This document shows positions 59,127-64,000 of a stretch of DNA of 64,000 bases, in pieces. Each line of letters starts with the position of its first letter. The stretch's first letter is position 1. The position numbers and the translations under genes are program-made. The DNA comes from Chamaecrista fasciculata (lineage: Eukaryota; Streptophyta; Magnoliopsida; Fabales; Fabaceae), in contig QANZ01023510.1 in assembly GCA_003254925.1 (NCBI GenBank), positions 55,247 to 119,246 of the forward strand. Reading direction: 5' to 3'. A model generated the notes under the pieces. The model worked only from the letters and a program-made list of their open reading frames with translations. It did not search any database and had not been told where the DNA came from.

Positions 59127-59584
59127 GCGATGTGAGAGACACAGTGGAAGCTACAAGTTCAATGCCAATGGTTTAGTGTAACCGAAGAGGAAAGAAAGAT
59201 TAACGGAGTCGTTGTTAGTGTTCAGTAATTCAGTGTTTACACCTTGTTTTTTCGGGATTTTGTGTTTTAGGGTGGTTAGATTACTTTATTCATCGGAGAT
59301 TCGGAGTAGAATGGGAAGGCTTTTATGTTGGAAAAAAAACGGCAAAACACCCTTTTGTGCCCCTAACGATTGCAGTGATTTTCATCCTAACGTTTCATTT
59401 TGTTCATGCCCTCAATGTAAAACTAACGTTTCAATTATGCCTCCAATTTTGACTCAATGCCCATGTGGCAATTTTTTTTACTTATGTGTCATTTTTTTGG
59501 TCTGACGTGGCATAATGACTGGACATTCATATTTTTTTTTTCCACCGTGGCATGATGACTGGATTTACATTTTTGAACATAAAA
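59127..59584. other. CDC73 upstream and transposon end
   Basis: The 5' flank of CDC73. From about 59,339 there is an 'acggcaaaacaccctttTGTGCCCCTAACG'-like stretch resembling the arm of another inverted-repeat element. No gene. Confidence 0.4.
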
Positions 59585-59820
59585 ATTGAGTAAACTAGCA
59601 AATCAGTCACTGGATTTACATTTTTCATCATTTTCATTCATTTTAGTCCCAAATCCTCAAAATAAAATTGTAAAGTGTCTCAAAACTCTTCCAAACATTC
59701 CAATTTAGTCCTTAAAAATATTAAAAACCCTAAAACCTAAACCCCAAACTCTAAACCCTAAAACCCTAATCCTAAAATTGTAAAGTGTTCCAAAACTCTT
59801 CCAAACATTCCAAACACTAT
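59585..59820 (-). mobile_element. Fragment of the telomere-repeat F2 element
   Basis: Begins gagtaaactagcaaatcag and continues, reverse-complemented, with the 62-bp unit (attccaatttagtcc, 'ccaaaactcttccaaacatt') and aaaccctaaaaccct telomere-like sequence. It shows that the element at 29,964 is a family and not a single event. Confidence 0.75.
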
Positions 59821-59835
59821 ATGATGTACATATAG

Positions 59836-59940
59836 TGTTGGATTTTTTGTGTGGATTAGCATTAATCTATTGTAAGATTAATATTTGTAAACGACTTAAT
59901 CTCCCACATCCGATTTATTTCCGTCAATTGGTATCAGAGC
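59836..59940 (+). mobile_element. Very short LTR plus tRNA-Met primer site
   Basis: TGTTGGATTTTTTGTG...ATTTCCGTCA (59,836-59,926, 91 bp) has LTR-like TG..CA ends. It is followed after two bases by TGGTATCAGAGC (59,929-59,940), the exact primer site for initiator tRNA-Met. A 91-bp LTR falls in the TRIM/SMART class of miniature LTR retrotransposons. The right LTR is not seen in the window, so this is a left-end fragment. Confidence 0.7.
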
Positions 59941-60135
59941 CATTTGGTTCTTGATTTTGATGTTGATCTAGAGTTGAATCTGTTGCATGGTGTTCATATT
60001 TGAGATTTTTGTTTTGTTCATTTTGGTCCTTGAATCTGTTGATTCTTGCTCTTTTTCGAAAATCAATTTTTGGACTTTGTTCTTCTTGTTATTATGAACA
60101 CATAACATCTAAAATTTCAAGATAATATGTATCCA

Positions 60136-60345
60136 GGGACCTATTTCTAATTGTTTGAAATTTTGTTGGGGTTAATATGTAATTTTTGAAAAATTTGTTA
60201 TGGTTAAAATTACAAAATAGCTTCAAAGGTTACCAAAAGTGTTAATGGAAAATACCACAGAGTACCAAAGTGTTATTTTTTAAATCACAGGGTACCAAAG
60301 TGAAATATGACCAAACTATAGGGTACCAAAATGTAATTTATCCTA
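60136..60345. mobile_element. Half of an F1 MITE
   Basis: Loop and right arm only ('ggttaatatgtaatttttg', 'ggtaccaaagtg' units, ending aatttatcc). The left arm is missing, as at 18,431. Confidence 0.65.
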
Positions 60346-61089
60346 TTTTATTTAATTGAATGAATTATATTTCTAGTCTTCCAAAAATAATGACGGAGAT
60401 TTAATGATTTATTTATCTTGTTTTATCTATATCAAATTTTTATCTTTCATTAAATTGATGGAGATTTATGACATCTATATATGCAAAGGATATTATTATT
60501 TGTTTAATACGCATAAAGTATAATGATAAATACTAACAAAGAGTTGGTTCAAGTGACAAATGATTAGGTATCATTTAGATAAGACTCCAAATTTTAAATC
60601 TTATGAATGTAATTACCTTTATTAAGAGAGTTTTCTACCATAGCCTGGGTGAAGACTTTTATTCTAAAATTTGTACATATAGAATCAAGTGTACTTTTAC
60701 TTCATTTTTTTATCTAATAATGTTGGTAAATTATTCTCCTTTAAGTCATTTGAACAATTGTAAATACTATTTGATTAATTGATAACTTGATTTGGCTTTA
60801 TGTTTTTTTTTAAAAAAACTGATGCTGATTTTTGTTAAAAAAAAAATAGCAAATAAACATTACAATTTGTTTATTATTTTCTTGCATAACAAATTTTATC
60901 TTAAACAAATATTTCATTAGAAAAATCTAAAGATGACTCTGGCTTGTTCATCAAATGAGGCAATGAAGGAAGAAATACCAATCAAACAGGAATATACAGC
61001 CTTATAAATATCGTATTGGTACCTACGTAGATATATCTATAGTCGTCAACACTAAAACCATTAGCGTGCTTAACCCAACCTCTGTACAA
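60346..61089. other. Upstream of the GNAT gene
   Basis: A stretch at about 60,540-60,690 starts gagttggttcaagtgacaaatg, which resembles the A-box part of a tRNA-derived SINE. The B box is not clear. The rest is AT-rich. Confidence 0.4.
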
Positions 61090-61635
61090 ATGCAATCAGC
61101 GATGATAGATCCATCGAGAATTTCTGTGCGACCATTCAACCTCTCAGACGCCGACGAGTTCTTGAAATGGGCTAGCGACGAAAGAGTGACTCAATATCTT
61201 CGATGGAACCCCATGACTTCGAAAGAAGAAGCTCTCGCATACTTAGAGAATGTTGCTATTCCTCATCCATGGCGTCGATCCATATGTTTGGACGGAAAAT
61301 CCATCGGATATGTGTCGGCGAAGCCGGAGTCCGGCGACGACAGGTTCCGAGCGTACCTTAGCTATGCGGTGGGTGGGGATCATTGGGGACAAGGCATAGT
61401 CACACAGGCTTTGAGGATGGCCATTCCTATGATTTTTCAGCAATTCCCCCAATTGATTCGTCTTCAGGCTCTGGTGGATGTTGACAATTTAGGGTCTCAA
61501 AGGGTGATGCAGAAATTAGGGTTTGTGAAGGAGGGTTTGCTAAGAAAATATGGGATTTGTAAGGGTCAGATTAGGGATTTCCTTATCTATAGCCTCTTGG
61601 TCACAGATAGCATTACTGTTTGTGACTGCGAGTGA
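61090..61635 (+). CDS. GNAT acetyltransferase, RimJ/RimL-like
   Basis: Single-exon protein of 181 residues from the first in-frame ATG (MQSAMIDPSRISVRPFN); a second ATG at 61,102 is equally possible. The frame also extends upstream to a GTG, which plants do not normally use. The fold is GNAT: beta strand ISVRPFNLSDADEFLKW, SIGYVSAKP, and the acetyl-CoA loop in HWGQGIVTQALRMA. The C-terminal N..SQRVMQKLGFVKEGLLRKY is typical of the RimJ/RimL (Acetyltransf_3) branch. It transfers acetyl from acetyl-CoA to an amine, often a protein N-terminus. The substrate cannot be told from sequence. It ends CDCE with no targeting signal evident. Confidence 0.88.
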   Translation: MQSAMIDPSRISVRPFNLSDADEFLKWASDERVTQYLRWNPMTSKEEALAYLENVAIPHPWRRSICLDGKSIGYVSAKPESGDDRFRAYLSYAVGGDHWGQGIVTQALRMAIPMIFQQFPQLIRLQALVDVDNLGSQRVMQKLGFVKEGLLRKYGICKGQIRDFLIYSLLVTDSITVCDCE

Positions 61636-62670
61636 GTGATCACAACTTAAAAGCCAACACCTATGGATTCATCTTGCAATTGCAAATCCCTCATTCCCAT
61701 GTTAACATGTTTTGTGAACTCTAATGGAGGGCAACAAGTTGCAGATATATTAGGGCCTCTTTGGGAACTTTTAGTTCAATCCAATCTCAACCTATGAGAT
61801 GAGATGAGATGATGTTGAAATTAGGATGAGATGAAATGATGTAGTGGTGTTTGGATGGTTTGAGAGAAAATGATGTATAATAGGGTGTGAAATTATATAA
61901 AAGGGTATGTAATGATTGTGGTTGTTTGAAATATGATTATGGATTTTTTTAATTTGTATAGGGGTAGAAATGGTATGAAATAATGATGTTGAGATGGAGA
62001 TTGAGATGAGATGATAGGTGTTTGGGTGGGGTTTGACTGGGATGATATTGGGATGAGATGATATTGGAAAGCGTGATTTCTCAATCCTATGAGATGATGG
62101 ATTTTGGTCCATCCTATTGGATGAGATTATGGAGCAAAATGAAAATAACATTAAAATTCTTTTGAGAATACAATTTGGTCCATAAATTTGTATCCGACCA
62201 ATTATGTGTGAGTGATAATTCAAAGCTCGTAGAGAATCCCAGCCATGAATAATGGGGCACATTTATGAATTTGAATATAAAGAAAATAATAAGTAATATT
62301 TTGGGGACTAGAATGCAAATAACATGAAAAGTATTGTAAACATAAAATTTGGTTCATAACATTGTATCGGTCCAAAGAATCGGTCCCTAATATCTGTACT
62401 CGGGGCTCGAACAAAGCTTGTACTGTCAAAATGAAAATAACATTAAAATTCTTTTTAGATTGCAATTTGGTCCATAAATTTGTATCAGGCCTATGAATCA
62501 ATTCCTAACATGTGTAAATGATAACTCAAGCCTCGTAGAAAATCCCAGCCATGAATAATGGGGCCTATTTATGAAATTGAACAACAAAAAAAATAAACAA
62601 ATAATATTTTGGGGACCAGAATGCAAATAACAGGAAAATTATTGTAAACGTACAATTTGGTGCATAACTT

Positions 62671-62771
62671 TGTATTTTCCCAACAAAACAACATTTCAAT
62701 TTTTTTGCTACCCATGATTCGAACCAGAAAAATAACAAACACATGGAAACTTGTGTATTTTCCCAACAAAA
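62671..62771 (-). mobile_element. Short SINE-like insertion
   Basis: An exact 18-bp repeat tgtattttcccaacaaaa (62,671-62,688 and 62,754-62,771) flanks 65 bases. On the minus strand these contain ggttcgaatcatgggtagc followed by an A-run. GGTTCGAATC matches the tRNA B box, so this is probably a 5'-truncated tRNA-derived SINE. Confidence 0.6.
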
Positions 62772-62894
62772 AAATAACCGTTATTTCTCCATTATCCATA
62801 GCGCATAATCATCGGATGAATTTGGACACGAATTTAGAACAACAAATAGTTTGAGGACCAAAATCAAACTATTTTCATAGTTTGAGAAAAAAAN

Positions 62895-62965
62895 GTTAAC
62901 AATTTAGTCCCTTATTTATTTTACATACATATTTGCGTGCCCGTTAGGGCACGCAAAGCCCCTAG
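62895..62965 (+). mobile_element. Helitron 3' end, copy 5
   Basis: GCGTGCCCgttaGGGCACGC, AAAGCCC, CTAG|T, the same as copy 1. The sequence before it begins directly after the lone N at 62,894, and the 5' end is not found. Confidence 0.75.
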
Positions 62966-63115
62966 TATATATATATATATGAGGGAGAGAGAGGGAGTGA
63001 GTGGGTGGGTGGGTGTGTGAGAGATAGAGAGAAAAGGAGAGAGAGACGTGTGTGTGTGTTTGTGAGTGAGTGAGAGAGAGAGAGAAAAAAAAAATTAATA
63101 AGGAATGATTGAGAG
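62966..63115. repeat. GA/GT-rich low-complexity tract
   Basis: A (TA)n run, then gagagagggagtgagtgggtgggtg and gtgtgtgtg stretches. Confidence 0.9.
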
Positions 63116-63393
63116 AGAGAAAATTATAAGTGTAATAAATGAGGGTATGTAAAATTATTATTTTGTCTAATTATCTTTTTATATTTGTATTAGAGTGTAG
63201 GTAAATATAGGTATATAATTAGGGGTAAATTAGTAAATTTATGATAAATAGGATGATGATTTGGATGAGATGAGATGAGATTATGTGTCACACAAACACC
63301 CAAACTAGACTGTTCATCTAATTTTAAGTTGAGATTAGGATTAGGATTAGGATTGGATGAATTTGGGATGGGCTGTTCCCAAACAGGCCCTTA

Positions 63394-64000
63394 GCAAGCA
63401 AAGCTGTCAAGGATAGAAGTTATTTCTCGTTATTTCCTACCTTGTCTTTCTTTCTTTTTGATGTATTTTTTTGGTCAGATTTGGTGATTAGAATGTCAAG
63501 CTGTCAATTAGGTGTTTGTTGGTTTATTCCCATTAGGTTACTTTAACATTCTAATAATCTAAACCAAATAAATCTGAGTCTATTTAGGAAATAAAGACAT
63601 CTTTTTTATGTACTTTGACATTTTTTCAATATCTTGTCTGATTTAATTTTAGGCAAGTTTAATTGTGCTTGTTGATCAGATTTAGTTGTTTTAGGTGATT
63701 AGAATGTTAGAGTAGCATTTAACGGTACTATGTAAGTATTTAACGTCTGATAATTAACGATTATGATAAATGAGGTACTAAATATTCGACGATTATGATA
63801 AGTGATGGACTAAATAGTTGATGATTATGATAAATGAAAAATTGAGTAGTTTATTTAAATAAATGAGAGATCACATCGTTGACCCAATAAAAAAAAAAGA
63901 CCAAATAATAAATTTTCTCTTTATTTAATGTCATTCATCCTTCAAAAGAAAAAAAAAAAAAAAANNNNNNNNNNNAAAAAAAAAAAAAAAAAAAAAAACT
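63394..64000. other. Gene-free end of window
   Basis: AT-rich. Near 63,720-63,850 the phrase 'gattatgataaatga' repeats about four times. The window ends in A-runs around an 11-N gap (63,965-63,975). No gene. Confidence 0.55.

Larger units (their letters stand above)
61753..63390. mobile_element. PIF/Harbinger-like element, 1.6 kb
   Basis: Ends GGGCCTCTTTGGGAAC / GTTCCCAAACAGGCCC with TTA TSDs (61,750-61,752 and 63,391-63,393). Arms repeat 'gagatgagatgatg'. No transposase frame. It contains a Helitron 3' end, a SINE relic and an isolated N, so it has absorbed several later insertions. Confidence 0.75.

Noticed and set aside
61066..61089. GTG codon as start of the GNAT protein
   Set aside because: Plant nuclear genes start at ATG. 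The first in-frame ATG is 24 bases downstream and leaves the GNAT fold complete.

Overview
This window is nuclear DNA of a dicot-like flowering plant. The evidence is GT-AG introns in AT-rich DNA, plant-only gene families (SDE3-type helicase, GPI-anchored lipid transfer proteins, apoplastic copper amine oxidases) and plant transposon classes. The species cannot be named from the sequence alone. Seven gene models read cleanly and one is a clear pseudogene. All exon borders were placed by eye from reading frame, GT/AG sites and comparison between paralogues.

Layout. (1) 1-15 kb has no host gene. Its core is a nested transposon stack at 4.16-11.48 kb: a 5'-truncated LINE relic (minus strand) is cut by an LTR-like element and by an Angela-type copia solo LTR. 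A second solo LTR of the same family sits inside the first insert, and a Mutator-type MITE sits inside that. Each level keeps a target-site duplication (TSD). (2) 15.2-42.3 kb is a tandem array of three copper amine oxidase genes on the plus strand: AOC1 and AOC2 look intact, and AOC3 is broken by at least six lesions. Introns, promoter and spacers hold many MITEs, Helitrons and other elements, including a 1.7 kb inverted-repeat element filled with telomere-like TTTAGGG sequence. (3) 44.6-50.9 kb is an SDE3/MOV10-type RNA helicase gene whose last exon carries a 27-bp tandem repeat encoding WG motifs. (4) 51.6-55.9 kb holds two divergently transcribed GPI-anchored lipid transfer protein genes with the same intron phase. 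(5) 57.7-59.1 kb is CDC73/parafibromin (minus strand). (6) 61.1-61.6 kb is a single-exon GNAT acetyltransferase. The rest is repeats, including a 91-bp LTR with a tRNA-Met primer site and a 1.6 kb PIF/Harbinger-type element.

The genes do not form one pathway. The amine oxidases oxidise polyamines in the cell wall, releasing aldehyde, ammonia and H2O2. The helicase acts in RNA silencing, CDC73 in the Paf1 transcription-elongation complex, and the lipid transfer proteins at the outer plasma membrane.

The least expected pattern is at least 14 tiny insertions made of little more than a 3' tail tag (often ending GGCC, or CTATC) plus an A-run, each between 11-19 bp direct repeats. They look like LINE insertions truncated to almost nothing. 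The window also has two N gaps and four isolated Ns, all of them in repeats.
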